DNA from: Rhipidocladum racemiflorum
Taxonomy: Eukaryota > Streptophyta > Magnoliopsida > Poales > Poaceae
Length of the DNA: 64,000 bases
Assembly (NCBI GenBank): GCA_036346355.1
Contig: CM070571.1
Coordinates: 48,132,293 to 48,196,292, forward strand
Direction of reading: 5' to 3'
Shown here: one piece after another, positions 36,418-48,245 of the stretch
How positions within the stretch are numbered: the first letter of the stretch is position 1
How the letters are laid out: each line of letters begins with the position of its first letter
The notes under the pieces: generated by a model
Told to the model about the DNA's origin: nothing
What the model saw: only the letters and a program-made list of their open reading frames with translations
The model's database searches: none
Position numbers and translations under genes: made by a program

Positions 36418-37040
36418 TGTTCGCGCTAAAAACGTGAAGGAGGGTTTTTGGCCTCGAACATACAAGACAAACGCCGGGTTTGCAGAGCGTGCCAGTCGAT
36501 TTGACCTGAAATCGACAAGGTAAAGTTTGTAATTCGATCAAAGCCGATAAACAAGGATCTATCGGCTTTTCGCTAGTCGGCAAGAACCGATTAGGAGATA
36601 ACTAGATCAACCAGTTACAATTGATCTGGATAAGGTAAAATCGGCTTCGGGAAGGCGATGCGCAACAAAACGAAGCAGATCAAACCTGGGTGAAATCGGC
36701 AAAAATCAACAATCGGCGATGCGCAACAATGTTGATTCCGTCGACTTGCAGAGAGATCTATGAAGCTAAAACAATGTAAAAGAAAAGCTTGTAAAAAGTA
36801 GATGTGTGTGTTGTTGGATTTTTTTGATCCCCGCTTAATGTCTGCCCCCTTTTATAACACACCTGGCCGATCCGAGTTGTACATGGATACGGTGCGTTTA
36901 TCCGTATCGGCCTCTAATCTGATTTCCTTTCCCTTTTAAAAAAGGAGTTTCCTTCTGATTCGTTTACCGATTTCTTTCCATATGAACACTTCCTTTCTGT
37001 TTTAGACCGTTTCAATACATGCCGAATTTTGGTGCAAACA
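36418..37040 (-). repeat. 3' LTR of the Tat-type element
   Basis: On the plus strand it begins TGTTCGCGC and ends GCAAACA. It is nearly identical to 47314-47937. It contains seven or eight TCGGC/GCCGA words. Confidence 0.93.
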
Positions 37041-37056
37041 TATGCCCCCTGTTTTT
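37041..37056 (-). other. Polypurine tract of the Tat-type element
   Basis: On the minus strand this reads AAAAACAGGGGGCATA directly before the 3' LTR start at 37040. Confidence 0.75.
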
Positions 37057-37222
37057 GGAAGATAACTTGTTATTTTCCAAAAAGAATATATCGGCTTTTT
37101 CATTCGTATCGGCTTTACAGAATAATCCTTTTTTGGGAACCACCCCATTAACCGCGCCGTAAAAATCTCGGTGTGTTTCAAATGCTCAACTGCTCCCGCC
37201 TGCTCGCCTTCTTTCATCGTGG

Positions 37223-37230
37223 TATAAATA
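37223..37230 (+). promoter_or_regulatory. TATA box of the antisense PMD gene
   Basis: TATAAATA on the plus strand, 98 bp before the ATG at 37328, with a C/T-rich, TCGGC-containing leader in between. It lies inside the retrotransposon between the polypurine tract and the antisense gene, giving that gene a promoter independent of the LTR. Confidence 0.6.
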
Positions 37231-37327
37231 TGGGGGTCCCCCACGGTCATTTTCACGCTTTCAAGCTCTCGGATCACACACCATCGGCTCTCGTCATCTT
37301 TCTCTTGCTCTCTCAAAATCGGCTGAA

Positions 37328-40212
37328 ATGGACCCTTCGCAGGTATTCATTCCGATTCCTCAAAGTTCAGATCAATTCTACCTAGGACCGATAGGTAGCA
37401 TGTCGGCAGACACCGTTATCAATACCGAGATCCCTAGACTCCCCTTGTCGGCCGCTGGATATAATATCTCCGAGTGGGGAAAAAGTTTTAGGGCCTGGCC
37501 CACCAGCCTGAAGGGATGGAGATCTTGGTTTATTAGGGTATCGGCTCAGAAGAGGGTAGAATGGGAGAGGATGGGTATAGCCGAGTCTCTATCTTTGAGT
37601 CTAGCCGACCCTGAAGCCAATGAACCCTTGGTAGCTGCGGCATGTTATTTTTGGTCGGATTCTTTGAATGCCTTTTTATTCTCGTCCGGCCCAATCGGTC
37701 CTACTTTGCTTGACGTGGCCCAATTGTGCTGCCTTAGGCCAGACGGGGACCAGCTATCGGCTTTTAGCAGAAAACCTTCTTTCAAATTAATCCGCAAGAA
37801 AGGCGAGGGCTGGCACAAATATATCCAGAATAATAATAGAGTTACTGGTCCGGTATCGGCCGAAGAGCATGTCGCTTTTCTCAATCTTTGGTTAGACCGA
37901 TATCTTTTTTGCGGTGCTTCCCTTGGCCCCACCCAAACCTTTCAGTTAGTGGCGGAACGTTTAGTGGAGGGGCGTCGGCTTTCTCTCGGCAAGATGTTCC
38001 TCGGGGCTGTATATCAAATGATGTATGTAATTCGTAGTCGGCTTTTTTCTGGCTTTGCAAAACATGTCATCGGCAACATAGGAGGCCCTTTGTGGTTTAT
38101 CCAGACGTGGCTCCATTGCATGTTTAGTCGATCCATCTTATCTGAGCCTTCGGGGAGTTCAACTTTCCCTCGGGAAGATTATCTGGAACACGTAGTCCCC
38201 CAGTATAGAGTTAGCCGATCTTATGGTGAGAGATTCATCATGTCTTGGTGGTGAACTAAAAATAGATCCTGTCGGCTTGCACAAATACCTCAGCTTCTTT
38301 CTTACCCTAGACAGGACTTCTTTTGGTCAACAAGACTTCTTCCGATACACCGATGTAGCCGATTGCCCATACCCAACATTCCTTCACCTAGATGCTGATA
38401 GTTCCTTGATGCCCCAATCTACTTTAGATTTGTACAAAATCATCCTCACCCCTTGCATCTTTCATGTCGGCTTGAATACCCGCAATCGGACATTTCAGCC
38501 ATCTTACGAGTTCTACCACCCTTCGGTTTACGCCCGTCAACTAGGTTTTGGGCAAACCATCCCATCCTTTCCTCTGCTATCTTGTGTCGAGCCCCGAGCT
38601 CGGGTAACTAACAACGTTGCCGCGGAGGTTATTCTTGAAGTAGCCGATGGATTGCAAATTCTCTCGACACCGCATTTTGTTCTCAATTCCCGCTGGTTAG
38701 TTGTATTCTCGCAGTGGTGGACCAGAATATCGGAAGCTGTACTATGGACAGGACTCCGTCGGCCATAATCCACTTATTCCTTCCTGATTTTCATGAGCCG
38801 ACGGCAGTTTCTGGGTCCAGTGCAAGCTCGGGTTATAGCGACTCCTCAGTAGCTGTAGAGGTACCGGTGTTTTATATCCTTCTTTCACGCTAGTTATCGG
38901 CTTTTTATAAAAAAAATGCCTTTGATCTTTCCAGGGCGGCACGGGTGCTGGTGAGCAAACAACCGATCCCCATGTTTCCGCCAGTAGTGGCCGACAGCGA
39001 CGTCCAGGTCAATCTGTCGGTACTACGGGATATACTTCTGGCAACTTGGACATTCAAGGTCCATCTTTATCGGACTTAGCTCGCCAGCGTGCCCCAAGTA
39101 AGTTACTCTCGCATTAGCCACTATATCCTTTACTTTTGATATTTGTTGACCTGAAGTTGCTGCAGAGAGGAGGAAGAAGACAGCCAGGCGCTCGCCCAGA
39201 CCCGTGAGGCGTCAACCCGATGGTTCTCCGGAGCACTCAGCTACTGATGTAAGTTTTATTCCCTGCTTAATATCGCTTTTACGCTTATTTTGCATTGCTG
39301 ACTTTTATTCTTTTTAATCCCTAGCAATCTCCGTCGGTGCAAGTAGCGAGGGTTGAAGTTGATACTCAAGGTGCTACATCGGCTATTCCTCCATCGCTAC
39401 CGGCAGTTCCGACTCCGACGATTGATATATCCGATCTTGATCCAAAAGTGCTGCTGACGGACCCGGCCGACCTGCTGGGCTTTACTTTGGATGAGCTTGA
39501 CGACCCGGAGGTTCTGGCTACCGATGATTACCCGGCCGATATTCAACGCATAATAGCGGCCTCCGCTCCAGCGTCGGCTGCCGTTACTGCTGCGCCGGGC
39601 ATGCAGGAGCGACTCAACCGCCTCCTAGACGAAGTAATGCAACCGGAAGCGGCTCTTCTGGCCAACACTCAACCTCTGAGGAATGCAATGGCGGCCATGC
39701 AAGCCGATCTTCCTCCCGCGGCTATGAACGCATTGCTAAAGGTATGTCATTTGGACTCACGCTGGCTGGATGTGGAGTCGGCCAAACTAAGGGTTGATCA
39801 GAGGAAGGCCCAGCAAGCCGATCAACAGCTCTTGGACAAGCTTATAGCAGATGCCAAACATCGGAAGAGCATATTTGATCAAGGTGCTGCTACACTTAAA
39901 TCGGCTAAAAGCAGAGCTCAAGAGCTGGAGTCGACCAAGATTAAACTTGAAGAACAGTTGGCCTCGGTCATAAAAGAACTTGCAGACTGCCAGATTGGCA
40001 TCACAGACTCTACATCCTCACTGGCCGTTCAGAGGCGGGAGATTGGCGAGGTTTTTGCACAAGTCAAGACTCAATCGGCCAAAATAGTTCCAGTTTCGGG
40101 TGATGCAGTGGCCGACCAACAACTTATAGATAGTGTCCAAGCTACTATTGGCAAAGCAGCAGCGGCACTATCAGCTTTGGGAGCCCATTTGCCCGGATCA
40201 GGACTACACTAG
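37328..40212 (+). pseudogene. Plant mobile domain (PMD) gene, antisense within the Tat element
   Basis: The first exon starts at 37328 (MDPSQVFIPIPQSSDQF) and carries the PMD, with landmarks WGKSFRAWPTSLKGWRSWF, LVAAACYFWSDSLNAFLFS and, further on, YEFYHPSVYARQLGFGQ (about 38500-38550). Introns with good borders are 38861-38934, 39098-39165 and 39249-39324. Exon 3 encodes a basic cluster KRRKKTARR (likely nuclear signal). Exon 4 (39325-40212) ends in a long coiled-coil region. Frame 0 is lost near 38225-38254 and regained by 38860. The first shift is either an indel or an 85-nt intron (38226-38310, GTGAGA...CCCTAG) that would restore the downstream frame; the second, near 38740-38768, looks like an indel. 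Function unknown; host MAIN/MAIL1 relatives act in transposon silencing. Confidence 0.82.
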
Positions 40213-40427
40213 ACTTTGACTTATCGGTATCAGTTGTGTGGCCAACCTTTTGTAATATTGCTTTAACCTTGGGATGACGTTCTCGGAGAACTTGCTTGAT
40301 CGGCTATGTAACCGACTTTTGTAAACTGTTTAATCCGTGGATGGATGTGTTTAACTGACTTGGTCGGCTGTATGACCGATTTTATATGCATGTGCTTTTG
40401 TAATTGATCCTGTTTTTCTTCCTGTAG

Positions 40428-43330
40428 TTAGGACCCGACCCATATGCTTGGGTGATATGCCTTCAGATATTTTCCATTGATCGCTTTAGGTAGGACGAAC
40501 CCGTCTAAGGACTCCAGTATATACGAATTCCCGTCAATCGGCCGGTTGATCTTATAAGGCCCTTCCCATGTTGGTGACCATTTGCCAAATCGATTATCCT
40601 TAGACCCGATTGGCAACACGGTTTTCCATACCAAATCGGCTTGACTGAACGATTTTAAAATTACCTTTTTATTATACGACCTGGCAACCCTTTCTTTATT
40701 CCTTTTAAGCCGATCTAGCGTGATCAGCCTTAGTTCAGCCAAATCATCTAGATTGTCAAGCATCGCCTGTTTGTATTCATCGGCTGATACCTTATCTTGC
40801 TCGCATAGCCTTACTGAGCCGATGTTGATTTCCACGGGCAAAACGGCTTCTTGTCCGTATACCAACTGAAAAGGTGACAATTTAGTTGATCCGTGATGAG
40901 ATAGCCGATAAGCCCATAAAGCCTCCGATAGCGTTGAATGCCATTTCCTCGGCTCTTCCTCAATTTTTCTTTTTATCAGCTTTATCAATGTCTTGTTTGA
41001 CGACTCGGCCTGTCCATTGGCCTGAGCGTAGTAAGGGGAAGAGTTGAGTAATTTTATCCCAAGACTTTCTTAAAACCTTTGAACTCGTTGGACATGAACA
41101 CAGTCCCTTGATCAGTAGTAATTGTCTGTGGAATTCCAAACCGATGGATTATGTGTTCATTTACAAAGTCGATCAGCTCTTTGCTAGTAACCTTCTTGAG
41201 TGGTACAGCCTCAACCCATTTTGAGAAATAATCTGTGGCTGCAAGGATGAATTTATGTCCTTTCTTTGGATGACGGAAATATTTGGCCGATTATGTCTAT
41301 ACCCCATCCTCTAAATGGCCATGGCTTGATGATCGGATGCAAAGCCGATCTTTGGTCCGATTGTATGTTACCAATCTTTTGGCACGTTTGGCATCCTTTA
41401 TAATATTTGAAGCAGTCTTCTAACATCGTCGGCCAGAAATATCCTGTTCGTCTCAGTATCCACTTCATCTTATGGGCCGATTGATGTGATCCACAGATGC
41501 CTTCATGGACTTCACCCATCACTACTTTGGCTTCCTCGGTTCCCAGGCATCTTAACAACAAACCTTCCATAGTCCGAAAGTATAATACATCTTCTAGTAG
41601 AACATATTTGAGTGCTTTGCGCCTGACCTTCTGATCGGTCGGCTTGGCTGGATCTGACAAATAATCCCTTATCTCTGTTCTCCAATCGACAGGGTGAACA
41701 CATAAAATCGGCCAAACGTTTAGCCCGATTGGTCCCTGTCGGCTTTCAATCTTGTACCCTGATGCACATTGTGCCAATCGGTTTGCTTTATCATTAGCTT
41801 CTCTGGGGATATGTTTTATAGAAAATGTAGTGAACATCTCGATGATCTGGAGGCATTGATGTAAGTACTGAGTTAGCGCACCGTCGTTGCATCGGTATTC
41901 TCCTTTCACTTGCTGTACAATTAACATCGAGTCTCCAAAAGCTTCGACGTCTTTCACCCCGATGCTATCTAGCTATTGTAGACCTCTTAGCAATGCTTCG
42001 TATTCTGCTTGATTATTTGAACATCGGCTATTTAGCTGATACATGAAGTCATACTCCTGTTTTCTAGGTGAAATCAATATCACGCCGATGCCTTCGCCTT
42101 CCTGGCAAACAGATCCATCAAAATACAGCTGCCAAGGAGTTACATCAGCTGTTCCTGCTAATGTTTCACTTCCTGTGATAAAATCGGCCACAGCTTGTCC
42201 TTTCACAGATTTAGCCGACTCATAGGTTAACTCGAACTCTGTTAAGGCGTATGCCCATTTACCAAGCCGACCCCGCAGAATTGGCGCCGATAATATGTAT
42301 TTGACTACATCGGTTTTGCATATTATAACGCATTTGGAAGCCAGCATATAATGTCTTAATTTGGTGCAGGCAAAATACAATGATAAGCATAATTTTTCTA
42401 CTAGGGGATACCTGGTTTCTGCATCTAAAAGACGTCGGCTTAAGTAAAATATTGCTCGTTCCTTCCTATCGGCTTCCTGTGTTAAAACTGCCCCAATTGA
42501 ATCACCTTCAGCCGATATATATAGTCTAAAAGGTACACCATGTTTTGGTGCGGTCAATACTGGTGGACTTATCAGATAACCCTTTATGTCGTCAAAGGCC
42601 TTTTGTTGGTCGACTCCCCATTTGAATTCTTGGTTGTCTTTAATTTTCAGCAGCGGTGTGAAGGCCCGAATACGCCCTGACAAGTTCGAGATGAAACGTC
42701 GCAAGTAGTTGATTTTCCCGATCAATACCTGCAACTCCTTTTTGTTTGTCGGCGGTCTAGTATCGGCTATGGCTTTTACTTTGGCTTGGTTTACTTCAAT
42801 TCCTCCTTCATGCACTGTAAACCCAAGAAATTGTCCAGCCGATACTCCGAAAGCGCATTTGAGAGGGTTCATTTTTAACCCATGTAACATTGTGCTTTCG
42901 AACATCTTTTCCAGATCGGCTAAATGTTGCCAGTCTTCTTTGGATTTTACCACCACGTCGTCAATGTATATTTCCACGGTATTGCCGATCAAATCATGGA
43001 AAATATGGTTCATGGCACGCTGATAAGTAGCACCGGCATTTTTCAAACCGAAGGTCATAACTTTCCACTCATACAGCCCTAAAGCCCCCGGACATCTGAA
43101 AGTTGTTTTGGGTATATCGGCTTCGGCCATGAATATCTGATTGTATCCGGCGTTTAGTCAAAAACTTATGATTTTATTTCCGGAAGCAGCGTCAATAAGC
43201 ATATCGGCTATAGGCATCGGGTATTCATCTTTTGGTGTGGCTTTGTTCAAATCTCTAAAATCGACACATACCCTAAGTTTGCCATTTTTCTTTTTTACCG
43301 GGACGATGTTTGAGACCCATTCAACAGATC
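40428..43330 (-). pseudogene. RT, RNase H, second RNase H and integrase of the Tat element
   Basis: The main frame 43130-41253 contains RT (VMTFGLKNAGATYQRAMNHI, catalytic YIDD near 42970), RNase H, then a second RNase H (WQLYFDGSVCQEGEGIGVIL, NNQAEYEALLRGLQ) and the integrase zinc module (H..H, CQTCQK) and first aspartate (GIDIIGQI). TAG at 41973-41975 interrupts the second RNase H. Frameshifts near 41253 and 41060 lead into the integrase D (TTDQGTVF) and E (ANGQAESSNKTL) and the final frame 40988-40428 with GKWSPTWEGPYKI. The RT N-terminus upstream of 43130 is broken by several frameshifts. Confidence 0.88.
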
Positions 43331-44049
43331 GGCAGGGCGGATAAACTTTGCCTCTAGCAATCGTCCTACTTCTTCTTTTATAGCGTCATACAATGCAGGA
43401 TTAAATCGCCTAGGTACTGTTTGAATGGCCGATACCTGTGTTTTATTGGCGGCCGATGCTCAACTAGTCGGCTTAAGCCTGGCATCTCGTAATACTCCCA
43501 CGCGAAGCAATCTCTATATTTTTGAGTATTTCGACCAACTTTGCTTTATAACTGGGTTCTAATTTAGCACTTACAAGCGTTGGTCTTTATCACCTTCCCC
43601 AATATCGATCTCTTCGAGCAAATCGGCAGATAAATCCTAACCCTTTTCTTTCTTCTTCAAAATCCTCAACGACTTCTTCGTATTCTTCTTGCCGATAGCT
43701 TCGGCCTTTTCCTGCAGCTTTGTTAGTGTCTTGTACTCCATCTTCTTACTACTTCGTCTGTCCAGATCAAGCGTATTGGGTTTGACTGATCGGCTTGAAT
43801 CCTCGACTTCTCGACGCAGATAAAATCGCAATTGTCCAAGGCCTTTCACGATATACATTCGGCTTCTTCGTGGCCAATTGGTATCGGGCTAGCCATGGCA
43901 ATATGAGCCGATGTGTCGGCCGATACGACTTCTCTTGTATCATCGTTCCACTCGCACCAATTTACGGTGCATAGTTGATGGTATCTGACAATTGGCATGG
44001 ATCGATCCGCCCAAGGAGCACACTTGTAATTTCCTTTGGCTTCAATCAC
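43331..44049 (-). pseudogene. Degenerate protease-RT linker of the Tat element
   Basis: A readable piece, 44049-43846, continues the protease end (VIEAKGNYKCAPWADR) in a frame shifted from the upstream ORF. Below it lie several stops and short frames. The segment corresponds to the poorly conserved region between protease and RT in this group. Confidence 0.65.
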
Positions 44050-47000
44050 AAAAATGCGATCGGCAAAGTTTTATTACCGATTGTCAAATTCGACACCATT
44101 ACGCCTTTAGCCTCAGTTGGGTCTCCCGTGAAGTCATTTAGCACCATATTGGTCTTGATTAAGTCTTCATCGGCTTTACCCAATTTTCTGAAAGTACTTA
44201 ACGGCATCAGATTAACTGTTGCTCCACCATCGACCAACATACGAGATATTGGTCGGCCATTAATATATCCTTTTAGGTATAACGGTTTTAGATGCCGATG
44301 CATGTCTTGGGGCTTTTCGAACACAGCGTCTGGTGCTCCGAGGCACAATTGGGCGAACACTTCTTCAGTCGATTCTTCGGTTTTGAACTCGGCAGGTAGA
44401 GTGAATACCATGTTTATATCCATTGGTGGCGTATCATCTCGGATCATCAGAGAACCAGATTCGACCGATTGGTCTGAATCACTATCGATCTGTTCCTTTT
44501 TTCTCCACTCCTTTTTCAAAACCGGTACTGGTCTTAACTTATTGAACATCCGATCCCTCTCGCTCTCTTTTTCGGCTTCCCTCTCTTCTTGTGTCTTTAA
44601 TCGCTGAAGCCTCCTGCGTTGTGATTTGCTGAGACCCGAGGGGCACCACCTAGGTTTAGGTTCTATCGGCTTTCTTATCTTTCCAGCTAAATTGCTCATT
44701 TCGCTGTCAGATTCCATTCTGCTTGTGTTAGCCGATGATTCCTGATTTCGGGAAGACTCGCCTTGCTCTGATGTCGACAACCTTTCATAGATCGGCCTCC
44801 TGCTTCTCACTTCTAGTCGATCGTGTACCGGTCTAGACAACCTGTCTTTTACAGATTGGTTTGGCCGATATGCAGACGAGTGTTGCATAGGACAAGATAT
44901 AATCATGGTAAGGTCATCCCCTTTCCCAAAGAAAGCGCCAAAAGGACATTGCCGATGTTTCTCTTCTTCAGTAGTTGGTCGATGTGGTATATTTGGTCGC
45001 TAACAATAGTCGTCTGTCTTCTGGTCTGGTTGAAAACTCTGGTGTTGTCGAGTGTTAAATCTTCGACTTATCCTTTCATACTTCCCCAGGAGTTGTGAAA
45101 AAGTCGGCTTTGGTTTGAAATCGACTTTTCTTGGAGCCCTCTCAGCCCGATACCATTTTCCGATTTCCAGATCTCCTCTTGGTTTTACCGTCCATGAGTT
45201 CTGTCCATTTTTATCGGCTTCTATTTGTATGGAGCCGATAGTAATCTGTACCGTTTCATCTTTTGATCGTGCTTCAAATCTTTTAGTCGGCTTAACATCT
45301 TCCATAGGTCCCTTCCCTTTCTGTGAGCACTGCACCATGTTGACCTGGAAAGGATTCATATCTATTTGCATAGCCGATTCTTCCGCAAACTTTAACCTGC
45401 CATCGGCGATGGCCGATTGTATCTGTTGTCGAAAAATATTGCAATCGTTAGTGTTATGTGAAAATGAATGGTGCCATTTGCAGTACCTTCGCTTTTTAAT
45501 TTCTTCGGCTGATGGGATGGCGTGCCCTTCTGGTAACCTTATGAGTTTTTCTTGTAGCAATAAATCAAATATTTTGTCACATTTTGAAACATCATATGAA
45601 TACTTGACTTCCGCCCTATTTTTCGTCGGCTTGAGCAGAGAGCATACGAGTGGCTTTTTAGAACCCTTGGTCCACTCGGCTATGTTCACCTCTGCTTCGT
45701 CCTCAGAGGTGTCGCTTGAATTGTAATCTACCATGTTTACTTTGGCCTTTTCATTGCCGTTTGGCTTAAATCTATCTTTAAACCCTTTGCTCTCTGCATA
45801 TCGGCTTTCATGTGCCGATACGCGATGGAGTAGGTGGCCCAAGTCGGGGAACTCCTGGCCCGATAGTTTCTCTTTTAATGGCGGGATTAACCCTTGGAAC
45901 GCTAGATCGGCCAATTGATCATCGGGTAATGTTACACTGAAGCATCTATTCCGTACGCCCCTAAATCTCTTGATATAATCGGAAACCGATTCGCCGTACT
46001 TCTGTCGGACTGAACTAAGATCAGAAATCCTAAGCTTCATAGTCCCCGAAAAGAAGTATTCATGGAATCGGCTTTCTAAATCGTTCCATATATGAACTAA
46101 ATTTGGGGGTAGACTAGTGAACCAAGTGAATGCAGCACCAGATAATGATAAAGGAAACAATCTAATTTTTAATCCATCGGACTGTGCAGCCTCCCCACAT
46201 TGAGCCATAAACCGTCCGATATGCTCAATTGTGGTAACAGAATCATCACCTGAGAATTTGGCAAAGTCTGGTATCCTAAAGTTGTGGGGGTATGGCATTC
46301 GGTCTATGTAATCGGGATATGGCTTCCTGTAGCCGATTATCCTTCCTCTGGGCTGTAAGCCGAACTGTTCTCTCAAAACGTTGGCAATTTGTTCTGCCCA
46401 GTTGACATTGTCGGCTTGTGGTGCAACCGGACATTGCCAATTCTCATTGTTCACGCCCTGCCCCCCGAGTGCAAACTCGGGTCTTTGTCCAAATCGCACC
46501 GCAGGAGGTCTTGGTACTTGGTCATAATCATGATTAAAACCCAATGCATCGGGTAGGGGCGCGAAAGGTTCGACGTACGACACCACCCTATACGGCGCTT
46601 GTTTCACGGTTGTGGCTCCCTGTAATTGCGAAACCTGATCTGTTTCGATCGGCTGATAAGCCGATAAACCGATGCTATTGGAGGGCCCATTTGACGGATT
46701 TGATGCGCTTACCTTAGCCCCATCCGTGTGCCCATGGTAGTGTGTAAATCCATCTCTCTGTATGCTTGGTTTCAAAACAGTAGGCTGAGTTGGCATCGTA
46801 ATAGGTGTTTGAGCCGACACGTTTACTGTATTGGTGTTAGGTGTTATGGAATATACTGGGTACGTAGGGATGGTTTGTGGTGGATCTAGCAGGCTTCCAG
46901 ACACAGCCAATTCCTGAGCAATTGTTTTCACACTATTTTCTATCATCGGCTTTAATGTGGATACTAGAGCCGATGACTGATTAATTAATGCGTGATGAAC

Positions 47001-47279
47001 AGATTGCTCGATCATACTTGATAAATCAGCTTGAGCGGGTGCGTATCGGCTTACCGATTCGGATGACGAATCTCCGATAGGATTGATGCTTGGGAGTGCA
47101 GTCTTTTGAGTAACGCCACGGCGTGTTTTCTGGAAGCACCGCAGCATCATTTCTTCCAAAGCTGCCTTTCGGTCTTCGATTTCTTTTCGCTGTTCAGGGG
47201 TTAAATCGGCCATCTGAGGCGCGATTATAGCATCAGTGTTGATATCGGCGGTGACCGCAGGCTTGTCGGTTGATGACAT
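44046..47279 (-). pseudogene. Gag-protease polyprotein of the Tat element
   Basis: One frame runs from the first methionine (47279, MSSTDKPAVTADI) to 44046 with a single TAG at 45000-45002. The N-terminal 300 residues are low-complexity. The retrotransposon gag domain follows (FAKFSGDDSVTTIEHIGRFM, GAAFTWFTSLPP, EYFFSGTMKLRISDL, about residues 330-500), then a CKWH....HNTNDC zinc-like motif near residue 605. Past the stop comes an aspartic protease with LVDGGATVNLMP (about 44230). The frame is lost at 44046. The open frame extends upstream to 47309 through the PBS without ATG. Confidence 0.88.
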
Positions 47280-47289
47280 TCTTTTTGTT

Positions 47290-47308
47290 GGTCCCACTGG
47301 GCGTGCCA
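47290..47308 (-). other. Primer-binding site of the Tat element
   Basis: Minus-strand TGGCACGCCCAGTGGGACC, five bases after the 5' LTR end. Its position fits a PBS and it is unlike the initiator-Met site of the chromoviruses. I do not assign the tRNA. Confidence 0.6.
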
Positions 47309-47313
47309 AAATA

Positions 47314-47937
47314 TGTTCGCGCTAAAAACGTGAAGGAGGGTATTCGGCCTCGAACATACAAGACAAACGCCGGGTTTGCAGAGCGTGCCAGTCGATTTGA
47401 CCTGAAATCGACAAGGTAGAGTTTGTAATTCGATCAAAGCCGATAAACAAGGATCTATCGGCTTTTCGCTAGTCGGCAAGAACCGATTAGGAGATAACTA
47501 GATCAACCGGTTACAATTGATCTGGATAAGGTAAAATCGGCTTCGGGAAGGCGATGCGCAACAAAACGAAGCAGATCAAACCTGGGTGAAATCGGCAAAA
47601 ATCAACAATCGGCGATGCGCAACAATGTTGATTTCGTCGACTTGCAGAGAGATCTATGAAGCTAAAACAATGTAAAAGAAAAGCTTGTAAAAAGTAGATG
47701 TGTGTGTTGTTGGATTTTTTTGATCCCCGCTTAACGTCTGCCCCCTTTTATAACACACCTGGCCGATCCGAGTTGTACATGGATACGGTGCGTTTATCCG
47801 TATCGGCCTCTAATCTGATTTCCTTTCCCTTTTAAAAACGGAGTTTCCTTCTGATTCGTTTACCGATTTCTTTCCATACGAACACTTCCTTTCTGTTTTA
47901 GACCGATTTCAATACATGCCGAATTTTGGTGCAAACA
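47314..47937 (-). repeat. 5' LTR of the Tat element
   Basis: Near-identical partner of 36418-37040, bounded by the GACTC duplication. A minus-strand TATAAAA at 47746-47752 is the likely genomic-RNA promoter. Confidence 0.93.
47746..47752 (-). promoter_or_regulatory. TATA box of the Tat 5' LTR
   Basis: Minus-strand TATAAAA in the context GTTATAAAAGGGGGC, about 185 bp into the LTR. The same box occurs in the 3' LTR near 36850. Confidence 0.6.
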
Positions 47938-47950
47938 GACTCCCATACCA

Positions 47951-48245
47951 ATTATTAGCTTTCAACCAGGATCTACTCTACCGGCAGAACTTCAAGAGAA
48001 ATGGAAACAAAAGGCTTGTGTACACAAGTGTACCTTTTTCTGTTTTCTTTCTCATATTCAAAATAGAGTACGTGCCTCTTTCTTATGTAGCCTGCAGTTG
48101 CTCCGATTCAAACACATATATTGACTACTAATAGAACACTGCAGCTAAGTTGGACATAGCTATAACTTGAACAACACCTGTACACATGGACGGAGACAGA
48201 CTCAACTACCTTTTGGACGGTTTGCTTACAAGATTAACTCTAATT
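47951..48245. repeat. Duplicated unit, copy B (unoccupied hAT target)
   Basis: This matches the sequence on both sides of the hAT, 18675-18852 joined to 35296-35432, with perhaps 15% divergence by eye. The junction here reads GCTCCGATTCAAACAC, with one copy of the octamer (GCTCCGAT against GTTCCGAT) and no element. Whether the unit is an old repeat or a local duplication cannot be told from this window. Confidence 0.75.

Larger units (their letters stand above)
36418..47937 (-). mobile_element. Tat-type Ty3/gypsy element with antisense PMD gene
   Basis: This 11,520-bp element has LTRs of 623/624 bp (36418-37040, 47314-47937) and a target duplication GACTC (36413-36417 and 47938-47942). On the minus strand are gag, protease, RT, RNase H, a second archaeal-type RNase H and integrase. 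The second RNase H is typical of the Tat/Ogre group. Downstream of integrase on the opposite strand lies a spliced plant mobile domain gene. The LTRs differ by about eight substitutions and one indel by eye, so this is one of the younger insertions. The words TCGGC/GCCGA recur throughout and stop at its borders. Confidence 0.93.

Noticed and set aside
41253..41300. Idea that Tat integrase is split by an intron at the frame change
   Set aside because: No GT-AG pair of plausible length in the sense direction; retrotransposition would remove it; a simple indel fits better.
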